Source of the DNA: Camillea tinctor
Lineage: Eukaryota > Ascomycota > Sordariomycetes > Xylariales > Xylariaceae
Reading direction: 5' to 3'
NCBI GenBank assembly: GCA_022578605.1
Contig: MU394053.1
Coordinates: forward strand, 1,136,229-1,200,228
DNA: 64,000 bases
A program made the position numbers and the translations under genes. Of this stretch, positions 25,530 through 38,080 are shown one piece after another. How positions within the stretch are numbered: the stretch's first letter is position 1; each line of letters opens with the position of its first letter. The notes beneath the pieces are model-generated. The model searched no databases and was not told the origin of the DNA. It saw nothing but the letters and a program-made list of their open reading frames with translations.

Positions 25530-26938
25530 TTAACTGGCAGGTGCTTAAGACATGTAATAGAGCCGTTTGAAACCCTTTTTCCCGCCCACCCATCTTTAGG
25601 CTTAGCTTAGGTTAAAAATAAAGTAAAGGGGGGGGGGGGGGGATGAGACAAGATAGTTTGTTCCATTATATGAGCATACGAGGCGCTACATGCGCGTCAT
25701 GCTTGGATAACTCCAAGTCAGCAGTGTAGTGTAGTTGGTTGATGGGTTAACCGATTGATCGAATGGAGATAAGAAAAATAAATAAATAAAAGGGGATTGT
25801 AAAAGAGCGATCATACATAAGAAAAATAAAAGGGGGGTCGGAGAGGGGAAGGATAAAAGAAAAGTCGTAAAATAGGCACGTTAGAAACGTCTTACGGAAG
25901 TCAAATACAAATGCATCGGGTTTGGTTTACCTAGGTACTTAATAGAATAGATATGTAGATGGATGTATCACGTTGTTTCAATGCCCCAAAGCGTAGGTGA
26001 TTTGTTAACATTAAGACACAGTAGAACCTTACCTTGGAACAGAGACAGACAGACAGAATGGAGGAGGTACAACACTTGTGTATAAGGTACTAAGGTACAG
26101 AATAGTACAGGTACCCAGGCTTACGTTGCTAGTTTGTTGTTTCCCCCCAGCAACCTCGATCTAGATCTTTCCGTCTGGTTTTTCGAGGTTCTTATCATTG
26201 TTTACCTGCTGGCAGGTAAGGTGTAACCTATGGGTAAGGCAACTACGTAGGCTTATGTTATAGGAAGGAAAGAGAGATCTTAGGTAAGGGGTAGCCTGAC
26301 TGATTGAGTAAGTGGTACTCACGAGATCATCATCGGCGGACCCACCTGGAAATTGCCGTCCTTTGACGTCACAGCAAATCAGAAAAAGCGATTGCTGATG
26401 CAGCTGGTAGTAACTTCGACATTTTGGGGCTTATCACTTGTCTCCGGACTCGTGCATCATTTTTTAAACAGTCATCTAGGCTGCATCCCGTCTTGGTGGA
26501 TCTCCAAAGGGCACACAACGCTACTTATATCCATACATACCTGGGAAGGTATATATATATATAAATCTTTATATATAATATTTTCTCTAACTAAATTTTT
26601 TTTTGTTGTTTCTTCCCTACTTCGACTGCCATTGCGCTGACACGTAAAGCTACCTAGGTACCTAGCTTAGGTTAATCCATATCCATCACCACCTTACCTG
26701 CAAGGCCATTGAAAGCAACCTTGACATGCAACGGGACTGGAAAGGAGTCTAGGTTAGCGCCAATATATCCCTGGGATACCGGATGGACCTTTTCGATAAC
26801 AATTTGCCCATCTACCTAGCCACCCAAATTATTTTTCTTCCATCTTGACCAACGACAAACTGATATATTTCTCTCCCCTTTTGACTTTTCCCTCTCCTCT
26901 TTCTCTTCCCCTTTAGTCTCGCGCGCTCTCATCTCATA
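25530..26938. other. Intergenic region
   Basis: About 1.4 kb with no supported gene. Notable are a poly-G run (about 25628-25642), a CAGA run near 26043-26058, TATATATATATA near 26550-26560, CTACCTAGGTACCTAGCTTAGG near 26650-26672, and the CT-rich leader of the next gene (26870-26935). Confidence 0.55.
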
Positions 26939-27820
26939 ATGACGGAATCACCGGCACAACGGCAAACGCCTAAGACCCACCCCAAGTTCGATCGGATTGA
27001 CATCTGGAGAACGGAGGTCTCGAGCAGTCGCGTCTTCTGCGTTTGTTCGGCCCCTGCCACGACTCCGGCAGCCAACATTAGTAAAGAGTCACTGGCGGCA
27101 TCGGCATCGGCGTCGGCGTCGGCATCGGCGTCTGTTTCTGGTTCGGGCGCAAGTAGTGTTACGAACTCGACCAACTTGACCGAAGCGTCAGTCCACACCT
27201 CTCGTTGGGACAAAGTGCGACCTAAGCTTTTCTCTAGTTCGAAGAAATCGAAGCTACGTCTGGAGCTGCCGACGGGCGAACCACGCGCCTGTCCGGTCTG
27301 TTCGTCTCCCATAGACGCAGACGTGTGTTACAAGTCTTTTAGCAGGGGCGACTCTGGATTCGTGCGCAGCAGCCCATCGCCATTCTCCGAAACTAAGATC
27401 AAGCGATTGGAAGGTGGATTGTCGGAGCAGGCGAAGAAGTTTCGAGAGCAGAACCCATTCAAGGCCATATCAGGTGTTTTCAGGAGCACGAAGACCCCCG
27501 ATCTGCCTGGGGCCGAACCGACAACACCACGGTCATCGACTAACAACGACAAGACGGTAAACAGAAGAAAAAGCATGCCAATCTGCGATGGAAACCGCCC
27601 ATACGGTACGGAGATGTACCACCTCCTGCGACCCGAGGGAGGGAGGGGCAGAGAAGGGAAGGATGTTGATGCAGGGTCAGTTGAGACCCTCGCCGGGCTG
27701 AGTGGTGACGATAGTGTTGACGAACGCGGAAAACACCGACTAACTCTTGATGCCAAAGCAGCCCGCTTGGAAAGGGCTCAAAGGCTGCTAAGCAGAACTA
27801 CTCCTAGGCAAAGTCGATGA
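26939..27820 (+). CDS. Hypothetical protein, 293 aa, low-complexity, CxxC-containing
   Basis: Not recognised. A single open frame of 293 codons follows a CT-rich leader, and its start ATGACGGAATCACC is preceded by CATCTCATA. Seen: N-terminal WRTEVSSSRVFCVCSAP; a Ser-Ala repeat near residues 54-70 made by a GCATCGGCGTCG-type DNA repeat; a basic patch LFSSSKKSKLRLELP; a small cysteine group ACPVCSSPIDADVC that could bind metal; KKFREQNPFKAISGVFRSTK; a basophilic kinase-like site RRKSMP; and a charged C-terminal helix-like part AKAARLERAQRLLSR. It has no signal peptide and no membrane helix. The mix of basic, Ser-rich and proline segments suggests a disordered regulatory protein. Codon use and length make it likely to be a real gene, though function is open. 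Confidence 0.65.
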   Translation: MTESPAQRQTPKTHPKFDRIDIWRTEVSSSRVFCVCSAPATTPAANISKESLAASASASASASASVSGSGASSVTNSTNLTEASVHTSRWDKVRPKLFSSSKKSKLRLELPTGEPRACPVCSSPIDADVCYKSFSRGDSGFVRSSPSPFSETKIKRLEGGLSEQAKKFREQNPFKAISGVFRSTKTPDLPGAEPTTPRSSTNNDKTVNRRKSMPICDGNRPYGTEMYHLLRPEGGRGREGKDVDAGSVETLAGLSGDDSVDERGKHRLTLDAKAARLERAQRLLSRTTPRQSR

Positions 27821-30235
27821 ACAGCAACAGTGGTCTACTTCATCATCCTCGTCGCAACCACCGCCACTATTACTACCAGTGTCACTACCGCCATTGTCAC
27901 CACAACTACCGCCACTATCACGATTGTCGCCATCACCACTACTATCAACCCCACCGATACTGCGACGACCGCGACTACGACTATTATAACCATCTGACGC
28001 AGTTCCCGCTGCCGAGTATACAAGACATAGTTAGAGTCACAGAATAAGATCATTTCGGGAACACAGAACCATCACCTTCACAGTCACAGTCACCAACGAA
28101 GCTACGGCCTAACGACATCGCCGATTGACATCCGATTATAACCGCACACACACGATTACGATTATGAACATTTACGAGATGGCCCCGAGGTGAAAAATTT
28201 GAACTTGGCTAGAAGAACATATAGAGCGAGCTTTTTCTTTTCTTTTATTTTTTCTTCACTCCCTCTTCTTCCCCCCAGGGAGCCTTCGGAATCATACTAT
28301 TCGTTCATCCATTCCTTTCATTTATATATAATAATGCACAACGAGCACCCGAGGTTTGCGGACTGATTTTTGAAGGGGGGGGGGGGGGAAGAGTGAAGAA
28401 AGGTCGGAGACTTTGATATATATATCCTTGGGCCCTCCCCTCTCTTTTTTTTTCTTTTTTTAAAGTCTTCTCTTTTTTTGCATGTAGACTTTGACGATTA
28501 TGGTGTCGATTAAGGAAATACCCCCTCACAGCTTTTTATTTTATTGGGCGTTGAAATCCATCGCCACGGTTGTTGATTATTATAATTCTTGTTTTTTTAA
28601 TAAGCCTATCTCGTTCGCCTATTAGTATAGGTTAGAAGCGATCTTATCTTCTTTTTTTTCCTTCTTCTTCTCCTTTTCTCTAAAGGTCAAAATTTGAGGA
28701 TTGGATGGACTACCAACTACTACTATTACTTCCTGTTACTCACTCTCACTTGATGTTTATAATTATTTATTATTAATGGCTGTTATGACTTCACCATTAC
28801 TACTGCCGCTACTGGCTTATGTAAAATATAACTCGCCACTTGGCCAACTACCTAATTGTGTTTATGTCTATATGTACGTGTATATGTGTTTGATGACCCG
28901 GAATAGAGGGGAGGAGGGAAAGTGTATGAAGGGAACAAGACAAGGCCTCAGATTAGATATTTGAGATCATTTCCAATAATTATCGGATATCCCTCTTCCT
29001 ATCATGATAATAAATTTTTATGTGGATTTCATCACTGGCCAGTTTACTCTTGTTCCCGTATTCGGCAAAGAGAAGGAGGAAGAGGAGGGGTGAGATTGAA
29101 TGGGTGGATGGTTGAATGGAAATAAATGAGACATCAAACCTCGAGCTACTATTATTGAATGTAGGGTCTCATATATGCATCAGATGTATGATACAACCCG
29201 AGATCACCGGACGAGATAGAAAAAGGATGGTAGGAACCATATAGTCAGCTGCGCAAGGTTGCATAGACAACGCTCAGAGAACATGTACACTATACGCATG
29301 TGAAACTGACGACCAAAGACCAGCTAGCACTCTACCCCTCTAGAGGTGACTGGGAGAATAAATAATTAATTTAGATAAGTACCGTGTAGTAGAAGGGGAA
29401 ATTGAGGTATGTAGAGAGAAAGAAAAGATGAGAGAGAAGAAGAGATGAGAAAAAAAAGATTGCTAGAAGAGAAGTTTGATCGAGTTGAGTTAGGTTAGTA
29501 CGTAACCTTAGGTAGGTTAGGTTATGTAATTTAGTGCAGAGGCTTTAAGAGGGAAAAAAAAAAAGTTAAAAAAATTTATATGAGGCTCCATTGTCTATCC
29601 GAGTATGCAGAATCTGATTGGCCGAATGCAGCTGAACAAGTGACTGCGCACAGACCAAATGTTCCGACAAAGCTTCCAGCCTCAAGAATTCCCCTGTAGT
29701 GGACATTATTAGGTACACGCGGGCCCTGTCGCATTCACCAAGACCACCTAGACTTGCTGGGGCAAGCTTCCACTTATTCTTCTCCAAGTCACAACGCAAC
29801 TTGACTTAACTTCACTTCACTTCACTTCACAACAACAAGAGGAAGCTTTCTCGAGGGACTCAATCTAATTATATTCACCCACCCGCCATCTTTTTCTCTT
29901 TTTTTTTGATCTTGGCTAGGTGCATGTGAATAGTATTAGTAGAGTAACATCCTGCATCCTGTCCATTCATTTGATTTAAAAGATCTCAACACGTTCGAGT
30001 CGATAAAACCTACCTAAGTCCTTATCTTCTTAAAAAAAAGTTGCCCCCTCGTCACGCTTCATCACCGAACAACCACTTGCCAACCTACCAACCTACCGCT
30101 GATCTGCCAACTCATCTCCTTTACTACCTACGAAGTCCCCTATATTGTATTGGCGCATCCACCTGACAACCACGACGCGTATCGATTGCAGTTCTCGAGA
30201 CTACTCTGTTATTCTTCCATACCTTATCAACAACC
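27821..30235. other. Intergenic region upstream of prp39
   Basis: About 2.4 kb. Directly after the 293-aa gene lies a degenerate ACC/CAC/ATT triplet tract (about 27838-27990), probably 3' UTR. Further on are a poly-G run (28375-28389), ATAT runs, long T-runs, and ACTTC pentamer repeats (about 29810-29830). No supported gene. The prp39 leader precedes 30236. Confidence 0.5.
27838..27990. repeat. Degenerate CAC/ACC/ATT triplet tract
   Basis: About 150 nt dominated by ACC, CAC and ACT triplets (for example CCACCGCCACTATTACTACC and repeats of CACCACAACTACC). It begins right after the stop of the 293-aa gene. The short His/Tyr-rich frame through it is a by-product of the repeat. Confidence 0.6.
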
Positions 30236-32563
30236 ATGTCCGACTTCAATCAATTTGGTGCTCCCGACGAGGAGAATGCCGAGATCAAGAAGTTGACTCT
30301 AGAAGTTGTATGTATCTGGTGCCTTGCATCCTTCCCCCCTTTCTCCATCATATGCTAATGGTCTGTAAATAGGAGGCCGACACCGACAATTTTGAAGCTT
30401 GGGAGAAGCTCATCCGTGCTTGCGAGGGTCAAGAAGGAGGCCTCAACCGAAACTCCAGCTCCCAGGCCCTCTCAACCCTTCGCGATGTCTACGACCGCTT
30501 CCTCCTCAAGTTCCCTCTGCTTTTCGGTTACTGGAAGAAATATGCCGACCTCGAATTTAATATCTCTGGTCCGGAATCCGCAGAAATGGTATGGCATCTT
30601 CTATCCTTCCTCTGCTGTAGCATACGCTGACCAAGTGTGTGTGTATATATAGATCTATGAGCGTGGATGCGCAAGCATAACGAACTGCGTAGACCTCTGG
30701 ACATCGTATTGCTCCTTCAAGATGGAGACCACCCACACGCCTCACCTGGTTAGAGAGTAAGTAGCATAGGAAGTTTCCTACCCCTCATAACTTTTACCAC
30801 CGACAGCAAGAATTCATAAACATAAACCGGTCCCCACACACTCGTACGAGAAGTTACCCGTGACTTTATAGTCCCCGACGGTGAGAGACGCCAACAACAT
30901 CCTTGTAATGTTGGGATCTTTTTTCTCACAGAATCTGCCAGACGATGGGTTCCCACCAAGCCACTTGTCTGGCCTTCAGTCTGCACGTCGCACCTCTACG
31001 CCTGAGTCGGATTGATTTGGATTTGGAACAGTTCACAACATTTCCTTGCCTGTATTTGCGCTCCTACCCACCCTCACTCCCCCACTCCCCCTTTTCTACA
31101 CTACCTTCATGCTAACAAACGTATCCAGACTCTTCGAGCGTGCCGCGACAAGTGTTGGTCTTGACTTCCTTGCTCATCCCTTCTGGGATACTTATCTCGA
31201 GTATGAGGAACGGCAAGAAGCCCAGGACAAGATATTCGCTATCCTTCAACGCGTTATTTACCTCCCGATGCACCAGTATCACCGTTACTACGAGAGATTC
31301 CGACCACTGCTCCAGACTCGTCCTCTTAAGGAGATAGTCGATGCGGAGACCCTTGCCCGGTTCCGTGCCGAGGTGGATGCTGAGGCTGCCGCTTTTGGCG
31401 GAATGGCACGGTCTGAGCTAGAGATCGATCGTGATATACGTACAAAAATCGACACCATGTACTACGCAGTAAACCAGCAGACGCAGAGCGAAGTAGGCAA
31501 GCGGTGGGCGTACGAATCCGAGATTAAGCGTCCATATTTCCACGTCACAGAATTAGAGAACTCCCAGATTGTCAACTGGCGCAAGTACTTGGATTTCGAG
31601 GAACGCGAAGGAGACTTTGCCAGGATAGCATTCCTATACGAACGCAGCGTCATAACCTGTGCTATGTACGACGAGTTTTGGTTCCGCTACGCTAGGTGGA
31701 TGTCGGCACAGCCTGGTAAAGAGGAAGAAGTCCGTCATATCTACATGAGAGCTGCTACGCTCTGCGTACCTATCAGCCGGCCGGGTATCAGATTGCAGTT
31801 CGCTTATTTTGAAGAATCGTGTGGTCGTGTCGGTGTGGCTCGGGATATCCACGAGGCCATACTCATGCAGTTGCCTGACTGCGTTGAGGCAATCGTGTCG
31901 TGGGCTAACCTTGAGAGGAGGCAAAATGGTCTCGATGCTGCGATCCAGGTTTATAAGGCACAGATCGATGCCCCCCATATCAGCATATTCACAAAGGCTG
32001 TCCTGGTGACCCAATGGGCCTTCTTATTGTGGAAGATTAAGGGATCGGTAGAAGAAGCTCGCACTGTCTTTATGAAGAACGTGCAGTGGTACGCCGACAG
32101 CCGCCACTTCTGGCAGAAGTGGCTCGAGTTCGAGCTGGAGCAGCCTACCAAGGAAGATCTTGAGGCTGAGCATGCTGAACGTGTGAAGCATATCTTCGAT
32201 GAGCTGCTGGCTAAGAGCCGCATCTCCACAGCAGCCAAGAAAGATCTCTATCTCACCTACCTTACCTACCTCCAGGAGAGAGGAGGCAAGGATGCGATGA
32301 AACAATTCCTCACTGTAGATTGCGAAATCTATGGGTAAGTTTATAGTTATCGCGTTGTCTAAGGTGGTATAAGTGCGCTAACCCAAGTCAATAGTCCTAC
32401 CTCCCTGTCAGTACTTGACAAGACCACGGTTAAAGAAAACGGGGTTGCCAAATCCCCTCTAGACGACGCCACGAGGGCCAAGGCTGAAGGAAGATATCCC
32501 ACGTATTACGAATACTATGCGGAAGGCGATGCCACCGCCGCTGGCACGGTGCCGTTCCAATAA
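30236..32563 (+). CDS. prp39: Pre-mRNA-splicing factor Prp39 (HAT-repeat U1 snRNP protein)
   Basis: U1 snRNP-associated scaffold needed for 5' splice-site commitment. Exons: 30236-30307, 30373-30588, 30653-30756, 31129-32334 and 32395-32563, giving 588 aa, near the family norm. Almost the whole protein is half-a-TPR (HAT) helical repeats. Seen: EADTDNFEAWEKLIRACEG, FPLLFGYWKKYADLEF, IYERGCASITNCVDLWTSYC, LFERAATSVGLDFLAHPFWD, YEIKRPYFHV-like segment (ESEIKRPYFHVTELE), LDFEEREGDFARIAFLYERS, and YDEFWFRYARWM. These are the signature order of Prp39. Intron 3 is 372 nt, long for this genome, and contains a strong alternative acceptor. Donors are GTATGT, GTATGG, GTAAGT and GTAAGT. Confidence in identity is high. 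Confidence 0.94.
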
Positions 32564-34643
32564 ATACCGAAGAAAAAAGAGACCTAGTCCTGAGAAAAGG
32601 GTAGTAAACCTACTACGCCGTGCATTTATGGCTGTGAATTGAGATACTAGCAACAGCACACGTTCAGGAGGATAGCGCTATACCTGTACCCATATTTGAC
32701 TCTCCTTGATCCTCCCGTTTCATGGGTTTCGGTTAAGCCTTTTTTTAAATATCGGAGCAACAAGGTATTCGACGTGGTTCCGGGGTTAGTGAATTTCCTG
32801 ATCGTGGTATAAAGAAGAGATGAGAAAGAAAAAAGAAGGGGGGAGGGGAGTCGTAGGAATTGATGGGGGGAGCGGGAGTTTAAGGGGGGAAGGAAAGCTG
32901 TTGTTTCCGGTTTCTAGATCCTGGCCCGGGATTATTTAAGAGAGAAAGAGAAGGGGGGGGAAGTGTGAGAAAAGAGTTAGAATACGAGAAAGAGAGTAAT
33001 AAGAGGAAAGGAGGGAGGGAGGGGATAATCTTTTTTTTTCTTTTCTTTCCCCTTTTTTAACCTACTTTCTTTCTTTCTTTTTTAAAAAGAAGAAGAAAAC
33101 CCCCCGTATATGCGTGGACATGGTATTGACAATGGTGTTGTTGTATGCTGGCTGGCGGGAGGGAGGAGGTTGGCCTATGTTGTTAAATAATCAAGAAAAA
33201 AAAACCCAGTTCTTACGCAAAGATTTACTGCAATGCGTTTTTATTTTTAATTTATGGATGATAAAGATGAATTACACGGCCGATCTTTTTCTTCTTTTTA
33301 TCTAAAATTTTTTTTACCTTTGATTTTCATGATTTCTTTTGGACTAGGTTGGGGACTTATTACTTCATGCTATTTTGTAATAGATATATATATAACTTAT
33401 ACTCAATGTGCTTTTTAGTCTAACAGCCAGCATGTGATTGTATGTATTCCAATGGCACAGGCATGGCATAATATTAATAGGAACTCTTTCAGTTAGGCTC
33501 GGAGAATTACTGCCTTACCTTCGAGATCTCTAGGTTGATGAGTTTGAACGTACTTCACGATCTGCTTAGACACAGAGGTATTAATCCCTTCCTTACAAAA
33601 TGACTTAAAATATAGTTATTACATGATAATATTGTTATATAGGCTATTACCTAATCTAGTAATTTCTGTTTAAGGGTAGGTAAGTAGCTATTGAGTAGAT
33701 ATGTACTACTGAGTGCTTGGTTTAGTACATTATGCGTAGATTCCTATGGAATAATTCACATATAGATAGTAAAGGAAGGCCTGTGAATATGCTTATTAGG
33801 TGCAGTTTTATAAGCAAGTTTCCATCACCTCCAATGTGTATCGGAGACGACCGAAGTTAGGATCGTAAACTAGCACTTTGTATGTAGTATTTTGTGTCGG
33901 GAGCTGCGTTAGTAATACAAGGCCTCTAAGAGAAATAAGATAAGTACCTAAATACACAGCAAGGATGGACCGAGAATGAATAGCGGGGACGGGGAGGATG
34001 ACGGGAAATGGGGGTCGGAGATGATCCGAACTAACCGTCGACACCTTGTACTTAACCTGCCCATCGGGAGAGAAGTAGTTACGTATGTATGTAGTTGTAG
34101 TGGGTACATAGGTAAGGGAAAAGGTGCGGGCGTAGGTGCGGGCGCGGGTGCGGAAGCGGGAAATGCAACTTACTAGCAAAGCACCAATGTGTAGTTTTTC
34201 GAGTCAGCAAATTCATACGAGTTCTCCTTGGCTGGCTTAGGTCAGTTCTAGCCTCCCCAGTTACTTACTTGGTCAATTGAAAAGGCGCTAAACCTGGGTG
34301 TTTTAGTCAGGAGGTCCCACAGTCCCCAGTGGTCCCATCTGGAGAACCTGGGAGAAGAGAACTGACAAGGATTGTAACGAATCAGAAGGCCCAAATTGTT
34401 AAACAGCTTGCCCTCTCTCTCCCTCTCTGGTCCTGCTCTCCCTCCTAACCTTACGGCTTCCCGACGGCTCTCGGGTTTCGGTGCTTGTCTTCTGACAGCT
34501 AAAAACGAGCTGGAGATTTCTTCATTTTTATTTCTTCTTATTCATCATCCTCATCGTCTGCCTCGTTGTGCATTTCTCTCCTTTTCTCTCCTAATTGTCC
34601 AGCCAGTTTTCAATTGTTCCTTCAGCCATCGACTTATACGAAG
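32564..34643. other. Intergenic region and start of the ccp1 5' UTR
   Basis: About 2.1 kb with no supported gene. Purine-rich downstream of prp39 (GAAAGAGAAGGGGGG-type runs 32820-33020), AT-rich in the middle, then a GGTGCGGGCGTAGGTGCGGGCGCGGGTGCGG run (34125-34155). CT-rich sequence near 34400-34450 and the leader of the peroxidase transcript lie at the right end. Confidence 0.5.
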
Positions 34644-34785
34644 GTACGTATCTGTCTTATATATTTCTTTTGTAATCGTGTTCCTCTTCCCCGCATACTT
34701 GTTTTTGTAGTAATCTGTAATTGTGAGGGGTTGTGAGCCCTCCCAATTATCCTCTTGAGACACCATTTTGACTCGTCTCCCGCAG
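34644..34785 (+). other. Probable 5'-UTR intron of the cytochrome c peroxidase gene
   Basis: A consensus donor GAAG-GTACGTATC at 34643/34644 pairs with a pyrimidine-rich acceptor CTCGTCTCCCGCAG that ends exactly at 34785, one base before the start codon at 34786. The resulting 142-nt intron fits the genome. The frame also stays open upstream to 34768 (MTRLPQ), but that stretch would be intron. Confidence 0.65.
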
Positions 34786-35938
34786 ATGTCGGCCTCGACT
34801 GTTTCTCGTCAGTTCGCCCGCGCGGCCTTGCGCAACTCAGCTAGAAACACATTCGCAACATCATCTCGCCAGGCATTCCGCCAGGGAGGACGCCGTTTCT
34901 ATTCATCCGAGCCACCCAAGAGCTCAAGCTCCCAGACTCTGCTTATCCTCACGGGTGTCGCTGCTGTTGCCACCGGTGGCTACTACTTTTACAGCCAAGG
35001 TGGCTCGGTCTCGCCCAAGGTCTTCACTCCCACCAAGGAGGACTACCAGAAGGTCTACAACGAGATCGCCAAACTTCTCGAGGAGAACGATGAATATGAT
35101 GACGGAAGCTATGGTCCCGTCCTTCTCCGCCTTGCCTGGCACGCTAGTGGTACCTATGACAAGGAGACCGGCACTGGTGGTAGCAACGGTGCTACCATGA
35201 GATTCGCGCCTGAGGGTGACCATGGAGCCAATGCTGGTCTGAAAGTCGCTCGGGATTTCCTTGAGCCTGTGAAGGGTAAGCATCTTCCATCAAAGTCCCC
35301 TGCTGTCGCGCCGAATTGATTTGATCAAGCCATGCTGATCATCTGGCTTAACAGCCAAGTTCCCATGGATCACCTATTCCGACCTCTGGATCCTTGGTGG
35401 CGTCTGCGCCATCCAGGAGATGCAGGGCCCCATCATTCCCTACCGACCTGGCCGGCAGGACCGCGATGCCGCAGCTTGCACACCTGACGGACGCCTTCCC
35501 GATGGTGCCAAGGGCTCGAACCACCTTCGGGACATCTTCTACCGTATGGGCTTCAACGACCAAGAAATCGTTGCCCTTGCTGGTGCCCACGCTCTCGGTC
35601 GGTGCCACACGGACCGAAGTGGTTTCGATGGTCCCTGGACTTTCTCCCCCACTGTCCTTACCAACGACTATTATCGACTGCTTCTAGATGAGAAGTGGTC
35701 GATCCGCAAGTGGGATGGTCCTCAGCAGTACCAAGACAAGAACAAGTCTCTCATGATGCTTCCTGCCGACTATGCTCTCATCCAAGACAAGTCGTTTAAG
35801 CAGTGGGTACAGAAGTACGCTAAGGACAACGATGCCTTCTTCAAGGATTTCAGCAACGTTATCGTCAAGCTTTTCGAGCTTGGTGTGCCCTTCAAGGAGG
35901 GCACTGAAAGGTGGGTCTTCAAGCCTAAGAATGCTTAG
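34786..35938 (+). CDS. ccp1: Cytochrome c peroxidase, mitochondrial
   Basis: Haem peroxidase of the intermembrane space that reduces H2O2 with electrons from cytochrome c. Exons 34786-35275 and 35355-35938 give 357 aa. Seen: a basic presequence (residues 1-40, rich in Arg/Ser, with RRFYSS), then a hydrophobic sorting helix [19 protein letters not shown] (about 51-69), as in the bipartite yeast Ccp1 leader. Distal pocket [13 protein letters not shown] carries the conserved Arg, Trp and His near residue 120. Proximal motif [20 protein letters not shown] has its haem-ligand histidine near 240. [15 protein letters not shown] carries the tryptophan equivalent to the radical Trp191 of yeast. The C-terminal TERWVFKPK is typical. 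The intron has donor GTAAGC and acceptor ACAG in phase. Confidence 0.96.
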
Positions 35939-38080
35939 ACGGCAATGAAACCACACGATAGACAGATGGGTCATTGAATAAACGCCCATGATGACTATGA
36001 TGAATAAAGAAACAAAAACCGGAGAAGCCAAGAGAGGGAGAGAGGATTTAGAAAGATGATTAGAAAGAAAGATAGACCTAGATCTAGAGACGATTTGCAT
36101 CGGGAGTTGATGGGGAAACGATGTGTATCTGGTCTAAGGAAAGTTTAATAGGTTGAGAAAGCAGACCACTGAAGGGTGGTGAGAAGAGGGAAAGGAAATG
36201 CTTTATATTGAGAGAGAGTATAACGAGGAGACACGATATCTCTTCTCCTGCCTGTATGCTGACTGAATGTTCACTTGAATAGTCAAGCCTTCTGAGATTA
36301 AGCATGGTAGTTGGTTTTGATGGTTTTAACGATTTTGTAAAAAAAGAAAAGAAAAGGAAGAAATCGAGAACAACTTGTGTTTTTTATATTGTTCGTGAGC
36401 TTCATCGTAGTGACAGTAATGATGGTGACGATACGTGAAGTATTGAGTGTGAGTTTCATGGCCGCGGTAAGATATAAGAGAGGAAAGATAGGAGAAGGGG
36501 GAGAAGGAAGAGGGAGAATATATGAGAAAGTTGGATTAAAGGTGAGTTGGAAGGAACGGAGTCTTTTTTGTTATTTTTAGGTTCAACTAGCCATGCAGCA
36601 GTAGATGAGGGAGGAACAGGGCTAATATATTCATATAACCTTAGGTAGGTAGTATATATACCTACGTACGTACCTACTTACGTACCTACCTAGACAAGTA
36701 AGTGGAAGCAATAGGTGTACTTACCGTCTCAGTTCGCAACGAGGGTTTCCCTCTCTCCCTCCAGTCATATCATATCCCGTCCCTCCCTCCTCTCTCTCCT
36801 TCCCTCCAACCCTCTTCCCTCTTTTTACTAACCTACTACCTACCTACCTACCTACCTACCTACCTACCTACCTACCTACCTACCTACCTACCTACCTACT
36901 TACCTACTTACCTTCTCCGCACTTACCCACACGTGTTGGACTACGACATCATTACTACTGCATTGCATTTATTCACCTCATCTCCCTCTTTCTAATTTTG
37001 CTTACTCCCGTACGTATGTAGGTTATGTACCTAGGTATACATGTATGCTACCCCATATTGTCAAAGTAATTCCCCGGATATGTAAGGTTCGAGTCTGAGC
37101 GGCCTTGTCTGGGGTCGGACCGGTGTGCCTACCTGATGCTGATGACCAGGGTGTTCCCCAGGTTTCTAACTAGGGGTTACGTTGGGTATATGTAGGTAAG
37201 ATTGGTTTTATATTCGCTCTGATTCGTTCGGGATGTGGGATGGAGGACTGCGGAAGGAGGACTGAAGAGAGAGAGATATGGATGGATAGGCATAAGTAAT
37301 GGTTTAGGCTGCTCAGTTAATTCTCCTGGGTTCTCTGTTTATTTTCCTTTCCCCTCCATCTACTCTCTTCCCTCCTCCCCTTCTATCTCTTTTACGTAGT
37401 CTTCGATGTGTGATACCTTCTCTCCTTACCTCTTGTTCTTTAAGTTTTGATAGACTTCAAACATGTATAAAGGTAATGCATGTGTATGGATGTATTAGTA
37501 ACATGTGCGTATTATTGAATATGTCTGGTAGGTCAACTTTGTAGTCTTTAACTGTGTACATGTATACCTACCTATGTTTAGGTAGGTATGTCCCGATTTA
37601 ATAATACTGGGGTATATATATACCTAGCCAAGTAGGTAAGTAAGCATTACAAATAAACGCATTTTATTTCGTTGGTGCTTTTGCTGTAGGTAGTAGCTAT
37701 GTAGGTACTATAGGACTTGTTAATAAATAAAAGGGGGGTGGTTCCAAGACCGCTCCACTTAATATAGTGCTGTAAGTCCTGCATACCACTTTATTTAGCA
37801 GGTTTGAATGCCCCACGTTTCTTATTTTCCACTGCAGAGGGGCACTTTCTATAATGCCGAATCCGGGGGAGAGGTTCGCCGTTCGGATTGGGTCGTCATA
37901 CTTCCTAACCTGGCATACTAATCTTGGCTTTTCTTTATCCCCTCCAATATCTTTTTTTTTTTCACATTGATAACGATAACGATAAGGATTGAGTAAACAT
38001 CTAAGTTAACCTAGTACCTAGGCAGTTCCTTGAACCATTGATAACTCTCTCTCTCTCTCTCCCCACGATAACCCACTACC
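35939..38080. other. Intergenic region with dense TACC repeats
   Basis: About 2.1 kb without a supported gene. It holds the highest density of TAGGTA/TACCTA motifs in the window (36640-36695, 37005-37045, 37565-37640) and the TACC microsatellite listed separately. A CT-rich tract (36755-36835) and CTCTCTCTCT (38046-38061) precede atp11. Confidence 0.6.
36837..36912. repeat. TACC tetranucleotide microsatellite
   Basis: About 18 near-perfect copies of TACC, followed by slightly degenerate TACT copies. The repeat unit is the core of the TAGGTACCTA-like motif scattered elsewhere in the gaps. A short threonine/tyrosine-leucine-proline frame through it is an artefact. Confidence 0.95.

Noticed and set aside
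27817..28047. Short His/Tyr-rich ORF after the 293-aa gene
   Set aside because: Produced by the CAC/ACC/ATT triplet tract and overlaps the preceding stop codon. Better explained as 3' UTR repeat.
36702..36995. ORF with TYLP repeats through the TACC microsatellite
   Set aside because: A simple tetranucleotide repeat read in frame, with no conserved flanks.
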